Assembly: GCF_028769735.1 (NCBI RefSeq)
Contig: NC_088178.1
Location: forward strand, 3,166,001 to 3,230,000
Origin: Zonotrichia leucophrys gambelii
Taxonomy: Eukaryota > Chordata > Aves > Passeriformes > Passerellidae
DNA: 64,000 nt
Direction of reading: 5' to 3'
Part shown: positions 12,222-24,030 of the stretch, in pieces
Position numbering within the stretch: position 1 is the first letter of the stretch
Layout: each line of letters opens with the position of its first letter
Notes under the pieces: model-generated
Database searches by the model: none
The model's input: only the letters and a program-made list of their open reading frames with translations
What the model was told of the DNA's origin: nothing
Position numbers and translations under genes: made by a program

Positions 12222-12364
12222 AGCAATGTGGTTGCACAAAAACACACGGCACAGCTTGCACACCAGAGGTGCAGGAAAGCAGAGATGTTCCAGCCTCTTA
12301 TGGGTGAGATTTGAACTGTCCTCTGCATCTCTAGTTGGTGCTAAATGAGACAACAGCTCACTCC
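12222..12364. other. Spacer between two related LTRs
   Basis: 143 bases with no retroviral coding remnant that I can recognise. Confidence 0.5.
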
Positions 12365-12926
12365 TGCTGGAACCCTGGATGCTGAGAATTTCAGATTTTC
12401 TGTGCTGCCAGGCTCTGATCCTCAAGAGAACACTGCATTGACCTGAGGCCGTGGAGAAGGCTTCCAAAATTGAGTGGTAAAACTGAGATTATGGATACAA
12501 CACAAGTGTGCAATATCATATGGTGGAAAACTTAGTTTAAGGTTTTAGAATATGCAGCAAGATAGAAGTTTTAGAGCAGAAACTCGTCCTTCTTCTTTAC
12601 CTTCCTCTTCACCTTCTTCTTCATGAGTTCAAGTAGCATTGTATAATTAAATAAAAAAGTCCACATTACAAGCCACGAGTAGTTAGTTATTAAGTTAAAA
12701 ACAATTTAAGTATCATTTCTCAATTAGACAGTTTATCCATAAACCCTTGTAGAAAGAGAAATACATCTCCATTTTTAGCTAATTAGAATGAAATACTATC
12801 AAACCCACGACTTGTGAGACTGTAATATAGGTAAGAATTAATAAACATCTAAGTCCAAACAAAAAATACCATCTCACACATTTAATCTCAACCTTAACAG
12901 CAACAACAAAAAGATAAAACTCAACA
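12365..12926 (+). mobile_element. Old LTR of the same family as the one at 60435 (562 bp)
   Basis: The segment aligns along its whole length with the LTR at 60435-60996 and has exactly the same proposed length, 562 bp. Shared landmarks include 'gtggagaagg', a CTTCTTCTT-rich patch, 'aaaagtccacat', 'cagttatt', and 'taga[c/t]agttta'. AATAAA occurs at about 12840. The sequence is far more AT-mutated than the 60 kb copy, so it is older. It is followed by a primer-binding-site-like sequence, which fixes the plus orientation. No target duplication was found. Confidence 0.7.
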
Positions 12927-12931
12927 TTTAG

Positions 12932-12949
12932 TGGTGCCCTGTGTGAGGA
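12932..12949 (+). other. Decayed retroviral primer-binding-site-like sequence
   Basis: TGGTGCCCTGTGTGAGGA lies five bases after the proposed LTR end. It resembles a tRNA-Lys(1,2)-type primer site with CpG-to-TpG decay, matching at about 12 of 18 positions by eye. Its position makes it more credible than its sequence does. Short leader-like sequence follows to about 13060. Confidence 0.45.
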
Positions 12950-13065
12950 GGGCACCTATGAGAGTTGGAACCTTCCTGAAGAAATAGAGTTACAGAAGCA
13001 ACTAGAAGCTAGAAAAATCCCCAGAGAAGAAAGAAAACAAGAAAAAAAGGGAAAAATCCATTACA

Positions 13066-14540
13066 TTCCCTCTTAATCAGCCTTTAATCTGAGCAATGTT
13101 GTATTCAAGGTGATATTTTTTCCCTTTTCATGAGTGACAGGGCCACCAACAGCTGTGTTTTATGAAGCTACAAACCTGTCTGGAAAACACATGGATGGAA
13201 GGACACTTCCCTAAATTGCTCAGTTTGTTCCTTAAACCAAGAAGATAAATATAAAAGAAAACCACACAAGCAGCATGGAAAACCAAGACCAGAATTGCTG
13301 ATATCAAATCAGGTGCTCAGAGATCAAACTTAAATTTTTCTATACAGTCACCTTCTCCACCTCTCCCTCCAGCCTGGAAAAACTCAGTGCATTCAGCAAA
13401 CCCTCTGCTGATTATCAGGACAAATCTCCCAACCTTTCAGCCAAGCAACAATTAAATTTTACATTTATTAAATATAAATGTAGGCTCCGGGAAAGGCAAG
13501 GCAAAATCACCCTAAATTGTGGAATTCTGGAGCAGCCCCCAAAGCAGTGATGGGAGAAGACCTTGGGGACTGGAAATGCAGCACAGCAAGAGGAAATCAA
13601 AGTAAAATTAAAAAAATTCATCACTCTAAAATCCACAAATATTCTTTCTCTCCCCCATCTCCTGAATGAAGGTAGAAGATTGTATGGAAAGTGATATTAA
13701 AGGAAACTTTCTAATCTTTAATGTGTGTTCTTATTTACCAAGAAAGATTAGTTTGATATTGTATTTTAATCAAGCCAAAAATGTTTCTGTCAGGAAATAA
13801 AGCTTCATAATAAAATTACTGTTTATGCTCCTTTTATTGAGCCTCCAGCTTTCATAGTTTTACTTCCAGAATTTTACTGAGCAGCAACAATTTCCTTCTC
13901 ATTAAAACTGCACAAAAAACTGTCAGAGCATCTGACATAACCACAAGACGAAAATAATTGAAACAAAACTGAGATTACAGTCAGTTCAAGGAACATTGAT
14001 ACAGTGCATTTTTTATGGATATATGTATTGAATTTTTCCTAGGAAAATTACATGGAGAAGGAGTTATGGGGAATTTTAGCAGCAGTTATGGGTGTCCCTT
14101 GTGCCCTCTCTTGCCCACACACATATGATGCCCTTTTCCTTGCTCTGGTGCTGCTGCTTATCCACAGTGAACCAGCTCAGGAAGTTAATCTGGTATTTAA
14201 AGAACAAGCCAGCATTAAAACTGAGAGGCATTAAAAACCAAACTGATCAATAAAGTCCTTTGCTGTGGTTTAGCCCTCTGACAGAACTGCTTGCATGCAG
14301 GGAGGAGGTGCTGAGAGTGAGATTCCTGCTCTGGCAGCAGAGCAGGACTGACTGAAATGGAACATCACATCACCTGCCTGGACTCCTGAGAGGGGAGATG
14401 GCTCAAGGCACCGCCCCACACACAGCTCAGCTGACAAGGAGATGTTGGAGAAGCCAACAAAACTCACTGGAGCTGGACTCACATGCCCATACCCTTGATA
14501 CAAGCACGGGAAATGTCTGGATTATTGAATTAAAACAGAT
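13066..14540. other. Unassigned intron-like sequence
   Basis: AT-rich, with no repeat family or coding exon recognised. Confidence 0.5.
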
Positions 14541-14625
14541 TGAACTTGGGTTTGGGCTGGAAAGGACCTTAAAGGCCATCTCATTCCAGCCCTTTTGCCA
14601 TGGGCAGGGACACCTTCCACCAGAC
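14541..14625 (-). mobile_element. CR1 LINE 3' end, short
   Basis: Reversed CR1 3' terminus: 'gggctggaaaggaccttaaag', then 'gccatgggcagggacacctt' and 'ccaccagac'. Confidence 0.85.
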
Positions 14626-17180
14626 ACAGAGGCTTACAGGAACATTTTGGTCAGTGCTCAGCAACTGATCTGTGCAAAGACACCACAGAAATTGCCCTTC
14701 CACATTTGGCCATCAGTCCATCTACCAAAGCATCCCTCTTTGGTGGCTACCAGAACTGTAAAAAGCACTTTACCACCTTCCCTGGCTCTGCACAGCTCAA
14801 GGAAAAGCTTCACAGTTGAGGGTGTTCCCACTGCTGATGGCTAAACTGTGGGATTATAGAGATGGAGTGAATATTTCCTCCTTTAAAACACTGGAAACTT
14901 TCAGGGAAATGGTGTGGTTGGGAGTATTTTAACTTTAGTAAAACATAAGGAGTAGCAGGGTGTGTTCCCTGACCCTCAGGCTGCCGGGGCAGGATGGGAT
15001 GTGCAAGGGGAAAGGCAGCTCCAGAAAAGCACACCGGTGTCCCTGGAGAGACCCTGCTCAGCTCCCTGTGTCTGAGGGGAGCCAGGGAAGGGAATTACAG
15101 CTAATTGAAAACATTTTGCATAATTGGAGCTGATAAGAGATATACCCATCACTGCAGGAAACTGTTTGCATCCTTATAACAATTACAGCACATATAAAAT
15201 TCAGATGCTAAGCAAACAATTAGAAACATTAGCATTGCTGAGAAAAAAAAACCTAACAGGTGAATAAATGGACCATCACCATTAAAAAAGCAACAATAAT
15301 GCTACTTTTAGAGCTCTTTTCAGACACAGGAGAACGTGTTCATTGGAGATATTGAGGGCAGGAGTAGGAGGGAAATGACAAAAGGAAGATTAACAGAACT
15401 GTCTTGGGAAAGACTTCAATTAATATTAAGAACAAGCAGAAAGACAAAACAAATGATGCAGAAACAACAACAGGCTCTCTGTATGGAGTACAGTGAGCAC
15501 ATGGCACAAAGACAAACCTACTTCAAACGTGCTCTCAATGGTTTCATTTCCCCCCAGGGAGCCAACACTACTCAAATTCATTCCTCCTTTTTTATTTTAC
15601 TAGCTAGTAAAGGCAAACAGTTGGCAAGAAGATAATAAGCAAGCAATTATCAGATGAAGAAACATGTATTTTTGAGGTATCTCAGAGCAATGACACAGGG
15701 CTTGAGAGGGGCTCTGTGCAAGATTTTACCAGAGGGCCTTACAGTCAGATGATGTTCAGGAACAGAACAGATTGTTAGTTCTCATAAATGTTTACAACAG
15801 CATCCTCCTAAACATTTTGCACAATTTAAACCAATATTTGTCTTTTTAAATTATATAATTCTAGCTAAAACACCAGCAAATTAACATTAAGGTAGCTGCT
15901 TCTCCACTCAAGGCAGCAATTCTTCTGCTTTAATTCTTACATTATTACAGCAACAGATGTTGGAGGAGCCTCTCCACAACACTACAAAGCCTACCCAAGG
16001 TTATATTCCCCCTTGCTCATGCAGTGCACAGCCACCCAGCTGAGCCCTACCCTGCTGTATTAATTAAACCACATGGGCTGAAGCCTGCCTGGAGACACTG
16101 TGGTAAATTCAAGATAAGCAGAAGCTCTCCACAAGTGCAGGTCCCCACAAGTTTGGAGTTGTTTTCTCCCTATGCTCAGGTAGCATCCCTTGCCTTCCCT
16201 TCTGCTCAACCCTGCACTTAAAGGGTTTGTTTAAATCCAATTCAAGCAAAAGCAGCATTCCTCAGATGCCACTTTGCTATGATTTAAGTACATGGAAGGA
16301 ATAAGCTCCAGTTAAATGTCCTTCCTTCAAGGGGAGAAGAAATAGTCTTTCCAAGGGATTGATTTGAAATGCCCACTTCAACTCCTCAACAGAGCTACTG
16401 TGTTCCAGGGGTAATTTTAGTTTAAGATTAAAATGCAGCAGAGATCAGGACTGCACTTGTTTGTTTGTCTGTTTTCCAAGTTAATCTCTTTCATTTTGCA
16501 CAGCACAAGTCCCTAGCCAGAAACCACACGGGCTGGGTATCTCCTCTTGGAGCATCCCTGCCAGACTGGAACTGGAATGAATCCTTCTGAAAAGGATTTT
16601 TATACCCCAAATGAGAAGAAAGATTGAGAGGCATGTGATTTTTCTCCCGCCAGGCTCAATGCACAGCACTGCTGGCACTTGCTAAATAAAAAGGCAAAAG
16701 GAACCATTCAGTAATTTCTATTACTTCCCAAACAAAACCTGGTGGGAAGGGAATACACAAACTGCAGAAGTAACTGCCAACAGAAAGGTCTTGCATCCAA
16801 ACACAAACTCGAGGTATGCTGAGGGTAAAAACCTCAATGGCCCAACTTCCTAAGTCACTTCTTATTTACATTTCAAAGGACGTGTTACAGAGCCACCACA
16901 TTTAATTCTATTTTACTCCTATTCCTGACAGTGGCAAAAAGCCTAAATTTAAGTCCCAATTGCAGCACCAGCTGTGCAAAAGGACAGAACAACAGGACTT
17001 CCAATAAACTTGAACAAAAAAACATCTGTAAAAACATGGGATATCTTTCCAAAGAAACCTGTGTGCTGTACACAGCAACTCTGCCAGGCAGCACTTAATG
17101 AGACTCTGCCACTTTGAAGCTCTGGTTGACTTTAAATCTTCTTTGTAAAAACTGTAAAATTAAAGATTGATCCTTATTTG
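14626..17180. other. Unassigned intron-like sequence
   Basis: Mixed composition, with no recognised gene or transposon. Confidence 0.5.
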
Positions 17181-17770
17181 AAGTATGGGTGATACAACTA
17201 TTATGGGAGGGACAAACACCCCAAAGTGCAGCTGCAGGAAGCAGGAGGAGCTCAGAGTGTTGTCCACCAAAGCTTGGAGAAGTTCTGTCCACCAAAGCCT
17301 TGGTCGTGCTCTGGGAAACCTGGAACCAGCCATGCACGTTCCAGCCAAGCTCCCCAGAGCAGCAAGCCCCAAAATGGATATCCTCAGTGCCCACAGCATG
17401 CTTTGAGCTCTGTGGCTGTGTCCTCACAGAAGAATTTTATCACAACAGATGACCGCAGCATCCAGAAGCACTGCTCATGTAGCCGGCATGCTGCTAATCA
17501 ACAGCCAGAGCAGATGGAATGCAAATCTCCCAGGGAGGGGGCACCAGGAGGCTGTCACCAGCCTGCTCCCACCCTGCAAATGAGCTATTATCAGTTAGGA
17601 GCTAAATTCAGATGGGATTTTGGTGAAAGGCAACACTTCAAGGTGTTTACGGGGGAAATCCATCTGCACCGGCTAAAAAAATCCACCAAGGTTGTTCTGG
17701 GTGGTTTGTTCGTGCACCAGCACAAGTGGTTGTTGTCCTGGTTTCAAGTCCTGCCAGGATTTTAATTTAA
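17181..17770. other. GC-richer unique block, possible conserved non-coding DNA
   Basis: The block holds the longest open frame of the window (179 codons, plus strand, 17226-17765). That frame has no recognisable domain and overlapping frames on both strands are open too. An octamer-like ATGCAAAT lies near 17519 and several CpGs survive at 17450-17660. A non-coding regulatory element is as likely as anything coding. Confidence 0.25.
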
Positions 17771-20700
17771 GCTTTAGGCAAATTACTCCATCAAGAACAG
17801 TGAGGATGGCCTTAAAGGTAACATTATTTTCTTCGCACCAGAATAAATTATTTTTATTTTTGGCAAGTATCTCAGAGGCAGGAATCAGCTCCTTTTCCAC
17901 AGGGGAGGGGAAAAACCTTCATGTAAAAGTCACACAGAAATGAAGTTTTGTTACATCCATACTGGTCTGCACCAGCAAGACACAAAGAACCAACCTCAAT
18001 ATTTTGGGGGTTAAGTATGTAAGGTTTGGGGGTTGGTCCTTCAGCAAATTCAACACAAGAAGAACTGAAGCTGCCCCAGTTCATTCACTCAATTGATTCA
18101 CTAAATGCTCTGAAACATGAATAAATATGGAAGTGACTACTCTGCTCTAATTAGTGACATTCAGTGACTCTAACCAGAGAGCCCAGACCTCCAGCCCTTG
18201 CATTTAGCTCTCAGTGCCTCTCCCCTGGGAACTGAATAGCAATCAGGTATGTAATGCAGGGATGGTTGCTTTAAACCCTTCACATTTAGGGTGGAAAATA
18301 AGGGGGTGGGGAACAGGGATGGAAAAATAGAATTAAATCCTCAAAACCAGGCAAGAGGTCTAAACATGCTTAAAGAACTGCTTTGAAGGGGGAAAGAATT
18401 AGAGAAGAAAAAAAAGCAATAAAGGAAAAATGAAACCGAGTGCAATTGCAGAAAACATGAAGCAGATGATGCATTTCCTATGTGATAGCTTAAACAAGTC
18501 CCAAGGCACACCTCCTCAGTCCATCAAACAGCACATTTACATAAAATCATTAATTCATTACAGCCATGAAAGAACACAGGGATGGGTTAGGAGGGACAGG
18601 ATGGAATGAATGAAGTGGAAATATAAGCCAGAGACACAAGCAAAATATCCACAGAGCCTCCTGAAGGACAAAGATCACAACTAAGCTCAAAGAAACATCT
18701 CAAACTGAAAAACCTGCATGTTTACCAACACTAAACCACCCTGGTTCCGATATACAGACAAATGTATATTTATTTATATTCCTGATAGCAATGCTACTCG
18801 TGTGCCTGCCCTCTGTGGCTCTCTGATGATGCTGCCAACAAGAGTTACTTGCTTCTGGTTTGGTATCCACTGCCCTGGGTTGGAAACAGCCTCTGTTCCT
18901 GGGAAACAAGGTCCAGCCACCTCTTTTAACCCACTGGAGTCAACTCAGCTTCTCATGAAGCTTCTTGCCCTTCCTCTGTAATAATGGTAATTTTTAACCA
19001 AAAAGTAGTCCAAAAGAGTAAAGCCCCCCCCCCCCAGCAAACTTACACAGAACATATGAATTAATTTTCAGGTTTCCTGGCTGTTTTATCACTTGATTCA
19101 CACACACAGAGCCCAAAGCTGCAATTCTGGAGCTATCAATCTGCCTCCAGAGACAGTGTTAGCACGGCAGTCCCCCCACACAACACAAGTGGTCTTACAG
19201 ACGGCAGCACTATTTTTAAAGCAGAACATGGATGTATTTTCCTCTCCTTTGCCAAACAAGTACATGAAATGTGCCACATGGCAGGTAGCATGCAGATGAC
19301 AAAACAGTCAGAATTCAGCAGAAATACAAGATGGGGTTGCCAGAAGGATTCCAACAACTCTTTGTCAAAAAAAAGAAAGCCCCAAACCATACTGATAGGT
19401 GTTCTACCAAGAGCATTGTCACATCTCTGCTCTCCAGGGGTGAGAACTTCCACTATCTTTGCCATCTCAAATCCAGCTGGATGAAGGAAAACTGCATTTA
19501 ACACCAAAGGAGATTCCTAGGGACTAGGATGTAAACTTACCCAAGTATCTGTTGTAGTGTGTGCATTAAACTCTGAGACAGAAATCATCCTGAATTTAGA
19601 GACCATTCCAAGAGGAACTGCTGGCACAAAGGAAATACCCTGCACCAGAGGCCAAGACAGAGTGTTTTCTGTAAGGGACAGATTTGGGCAGAATGAGCAC
19701 ACAGTTCATTCTGGGGAAAGAGTTTTCAACTTTGGAGCTCACCTGATCTTGCAGGCTGTCACACACACTCAGGTAACAATGGGCACAGCAGGAGCAAGTC
19801 TGGAAAAAACCTCTCTGGGATGAAATGAATTCTTTATACAGACAGGGAGTCTAAATAACATTACAAATTTGTAACTAGGACTGAGCTGAGTATTTGTTAC
19901 AATGACCCTGACATCTGAAAGGTCCATCTGGTGTTAATACACCCACCCTACAAGGTTTGTACAGCACAAGAGGACACATCAACACAAGGTAGCAAAAGCA
20001 GTGAGGAAAACTGGTACAGAATAAAACGCAAACACATTTGAAGGAAGTGCAATCATTTCTTGGGAAAAAGCAGTTTCCCTTCCTCAGGGATGTGTGGATA
20101 CCTGGAGCAGCCCCAGAACACTCAGCTATCAGTTACAGGGGGTTTTTTGGAGGGACAAGGGGACACCCACAAGGCACAGAACACTATGGCACACAGGCAG
20201 CCTCCAAACAAAAGTCACTGAACATTAAATCACTCTTGCTTCTTAGAACAAGCTTGAAAAGACCAAGCTGAGCATGGTTGCTGCTGAGCTAATGGGTATC
20301 ATTTGTGCTTATTGTAAAAGAGCAAATGTAGGGAATTTATAGCAAGTGACATTTCGTGCAAAAGCATTTTTGCAGCTAACAGCAAAGAATTTTATTATTT
20401 AGGGTTTGCTTCTGCTGATTGCAATTAAAGACCCACTAGCACAAGCACCTAACATCCCTTACTAGCATGTTGTTTAATAGTACTTAAGAAAGACCTGTGG
20501 ATTGTTCTTTGGATACCCACAAACCATGTATCTTTCTTCATTAGAAATGAAGGATGAAAAATAAATTCTTTCCCTGCAAATGTAGTATAAATACATGCCA
20601 CCTCTACAACTAGCAGCAAAGGCTCAACAGCAACAGCCTATGTTTAAAATATTCACAACAAAGTTTCGAGTGGGCAAATCTGACAAGACTTAAACTGTGT

Positions 20701-22079
20701 TCCATGGAGGTGATGGTGTGCTCAGACACATTCAGGAACGGTGCCAGTACTTAAAATAAGGTTTGCAACATTGTGCAAAAGAGATTTTATAATTTTAAAT
20801 AATTGCTTCTTATTTTGAGTGGTAAAATGTTTGCCAAAGCAAGTGTTTTTATGAACCATAGCCTAGTGCCCTAGATTCCTCTGTGAAAAATTGTAATTAT
20901 TTTATTATAGTAAAATAGTTACATCATTTTCAGAGCCTGAATTGGTAACGCTGTCAAAAGCCATATGCTGATAGATATTCCAGTGCCATCAGCAATGAAA
21001 CCTGATTTCCTTTAACAAAGTCTCTATGAACCAACTTGTGCCTGGCTGCAGTGCTCACATCCCCAAGTATTTATTGTGACAATAAACATTGTCACAATAT
21101 TATTGACAATAAATAAATAAAACTGCTGTGCAGAGGGATGAGGCAAACCCCATCCACTTCTGTGCTAAGTGGAGGATTGAGAGACCTTGGGACACCTTTC
21201 CCCAGCAGTGGGAAGGAGAAGTTGTGGAGGTGGATCTTTTATTTACAGGAGTTAAAAGTGAGCTTCCCAGAGAAATGAGCTTTTAAATAACCAGAAAGAG
21301 CCTCACTTTCCAACAGCCAGAAAAAAGGTTCTTGCAAACTCTCCTGTTTTTTTTTTCTTCCTTTGCATATGCAGCTCATTAATGGGTTCTCCATCTGCAC
21401 TCACAACTGCTGTTAACATTTGCACAGCCCAAGACAAAGATGTTCTGGGCAAGCCACAGCCTCTTCTGACAACTGTCACAAATGAAACGCCAAATCAGTC
21501 TGGTGACATCTTTGACCCATGACAACACTGCAGCTTCTGGGAAGGAAATTCCTGGAAGAAATCGATACAGTGCTATAAAACCCTGTCAGTTCTGCTATTG
21601 CTCAACAGAAGGACTGCATCAGCAAGACAAAGGCGACAGAAAATGCAGTCCCAGGATAGGGGGAAGGATGGAAAAGGCTGGGCTGTTATGGCTGCATGAG
21701 CAGTGGTGGCTTCATGAATACAACCCCAGTGGCACCAGCAGGGAATGTATGGCAAGAGGAGATTGCAAGGCAAGTTCTGCTCCTGGATCTCCTGAATTCC
21801 TACTGCTGGGAAACTGGAAAAGCTTTCCTTTGGAAAAGAAACACCACACTGTAATCTATAAACAAATAAACATATCATGTCAAGAGCCACTTTCCTCTCT
21901 TATTTTAGCTGCTCGCTGCCCAGCTCCCACACATCCTGCCACTGCTGATGAATAATTCCCTTTTAAAACCAGGGCACACAGACAGGGATCATGAATGCAC
22001 AACACTTTCTAACAAAGAACACTCTGCCATCCACGTGGCATGGGGGTACTTTACTATCATCTCCATCACAAGCACACAC
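17771..22079. other. Intron-like sequence, no gene recognised
   Basis: AT-rich unique DNA. A C12 homopolymer lies at 19024-19035, and an ATAAATAA-rich patch at about 21075-21120 contains a small inverted repeat around 'attgtcacaat'. Confidence 0.5.
19024..19035. repeat. Poly-C tract (C12)
   Basis: Twelve consecutive C residues. Confidence 0.95.
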
Positions 22080-23340
22080 TGGGTGCTGCAGCCCGTCCCC
22101 GTGGGCTGCACGGAGCTCACGCCAAGACGCCCGGCACGCACGGCAGCCACGCAAGGAGCAGCACGCAGCCCAAAAGCCCTGGCAGAGCACTTTCCCCTCT
22201 TTCCCTCTTAATCCACACTGGCACATCCTGACTTCTGTCAGTTTGGGGAGACTGCTCACAGTTTTTATGAGACGTTGTTGGGAGGGCTACAGGCAGCCTG
22301 CCCTCGCTGGCACGAGCACGCAATCCTCCAATGCTCGCTATTGTCTCTGCTCCCACTTGTTTAAAATTCCTATGGGATACTGACATATCTCAACAGGGCT
22401 TTAATAATAGCCTAATAATTGCTCCAGACAATAACTTACATTGTATTGAGTGCTTGCCTGTCGGGGGGGTGGGTAGAAGGGTTGCCTTGGTAACAAGGAA
22501 AAAATCATATGGCAAATAGAGACATGAAAGGACACAAGCTGATCCGTTTGCTCCCTGCTCAAAAATCCGTGGGAAACGGTGACATTGGCACAAAAGTAAG
22601 GCTCTTCTGGTCAGAATGTGTAAATAGCACTAAACCCCAACTCATCTGGAGGTTTAATTAAGGCTTAGGTAAAGAAGATGTTATGAATTATGCAGTACGG
22701 GCCAGAGGTAGCAGACACTACAATTTCAGCGTGCTGTCAAAGCCGATTCTCAGTTGCAGGAAGATGGAATTTTGTCATCTAAACAGCTTAATTTAAAGTG
22801 CTGGAGACAAGGTAATGAGGTCAGTAAACTCAAACGCTCTGAGCTTGTGTTTTGTCTTTGCTCTGCTTTGATCTGTTCTCTCTGGCAGCTTTCTTTTAAA
22901 TACATCAATATTGTAATACATAGCAACTCAGGAGTCAGTTTTTAAAACACGGCAAAAATCGCCTGAAAATAAACATGCCCAGACTACACATTCCCAAATT
23001 TGTCCTACAGAGCAGGGAAAAACACCTCCTGCGAGCACGACCCACCTGGCTCACCCATCCTTTCCATCCTCCTCTGCAGAAACAGTAGCTGCACGCCAGC
23101 AAAAAGCACTCAGAGAGGCCTTTTTGGTTATTAGTGGCATAATGGCTCACAGGTTCGTGTTCCACGTTGGGAACTGACAGCAGCAGCCAGAGCAGCCAGC
23201 AGCTCACCCCATCCAAGAGGAGTTAATGGATGTATTAAGAGCAACCTGCCCAGCAAATGGCAGAGGCACAGTTGCAGCAAAGCCGCCGCGGGAAAGGCTC
23301 CCCCACGACTTTTTCATTAGTTATCTCAAATTAAATTAAT
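22080..23340. promoter_or_regulatory. Candidate conserved non-coding / CpG-richer block
   Basis: From 22080 to about 22330 the sequence is unusually CpG-rich for this window. It is followed by unique AT-rich segments with homeodomain-type TAAT cores, for example 'aataatagcctaataattg' near 22402 and 'aattaaattaatttt' near 23330. A second CpG cluster lies at 23281-23310 ('gccgccgcggg'). No transposon similarity or coding frame was recognised. The regulatory role is inferred from composition only. Confidence 0.25.
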
Positions 23341-23499
23341 TTTCCAAAGCACAAGAACAATGATAACTAATAAAATTCCAGTCCCATGATGCCATTTTAT
23401 GCCCATCTGTTTCTGAGGAGCTAGAGATGGCTGGACATGCTCACATGCACCATCAATAACTACTGGGGGAAGCTGGGAATTCACATGGCTCTTTCTCAT

Positions 23500-24030
23500 G
23501 GAATCATAGATTTTTTTTTTTTTTAGGCTGGAAAAGCCTTGCAAAATCATTGAGACCAGTTATTAACTCAGCAGTGCCAAGGCCACTACTGAACAATGTC
23601 CCCAAGTGCCACATCCATCCATCCATCCATCCATCCATCCATCCATCCATCCATCCATCCATCCATCCATCCATCCATCCATCCATCCATCTTTTAAATC
23701 CCTCCAGGGTTGGTGATTCTTCACTTCTCTGGGCAGTCTCTTCCAATACTTGACAACCCTTCCAGTGGGTTTTTTCCTAATATCCAAACAAAACATAAAT
23801 TTGAGGTAGTTTCCTTTCATCCTGTCACTTACTAACTGGGTGAAGACACCTTCCCTCATCTGTCTACAGCCTTCAGGTGGTTGTAGAGAGCCAAAAGATC
23901 TCTCCCCAGCCTCATTTCCTCAAGGCTGTGCCCCTCCAGCTGTTTCTCATCAGTGTTGTGCTCCATTCCCTTCTCTGGACACACTCCAGCCCCTCAAAGT
24001 CCTTCTTGTCACAAGGCTCCCAACCTGGTG
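23500..24030 (-). mobile_element. CR1 LINE with an internal (CATC)n microsatellite
   Basis: Reversed CR1 in order: 'ggaatcatagat', a T-rich run, 'ggctggaaaagcc', 'ccactactgaacaatgtcccc', then the tetranucleotide array. After the array come 'cttttaaatccctccaggg', 'ctgggcagtctcttccaata', and the RT-coding remainder ending near 'tctggacacactccagcccc'. The element is about 530 bp and dead. The array occupies the place where the related copy at 7220 has only 'cacatccatg'. Confidence 0.9.
23612..23690. repeat. (CATC)n microsatellite, about 20 copies
   Basis: 79 bases of uninterrupted tetranucleotide, flanked on both sides by CR1 sequence. On the plus strand it translates as repeated IHPS-type residues, which is not a real protein. 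Confidence 0.97.

Noticed and set aside
12359..12364. CACTCC as target duplication for the LTR at 12365
   Set aside because: No matching copy was found after the LTR or after the leader-like remnant.
17226..17765. Longest open frame in the window (179 codons)
   Set aside because: No domain, low-complexity residue mix, overlapping open frames on both strands and no splice or promoter context. Composition explains it.
23504..23859. Frames with IHPS or DGWM repeats that look like repeat proteins
   Set aside because: They are the CATC microsatellite read in different frames inside a CR1.
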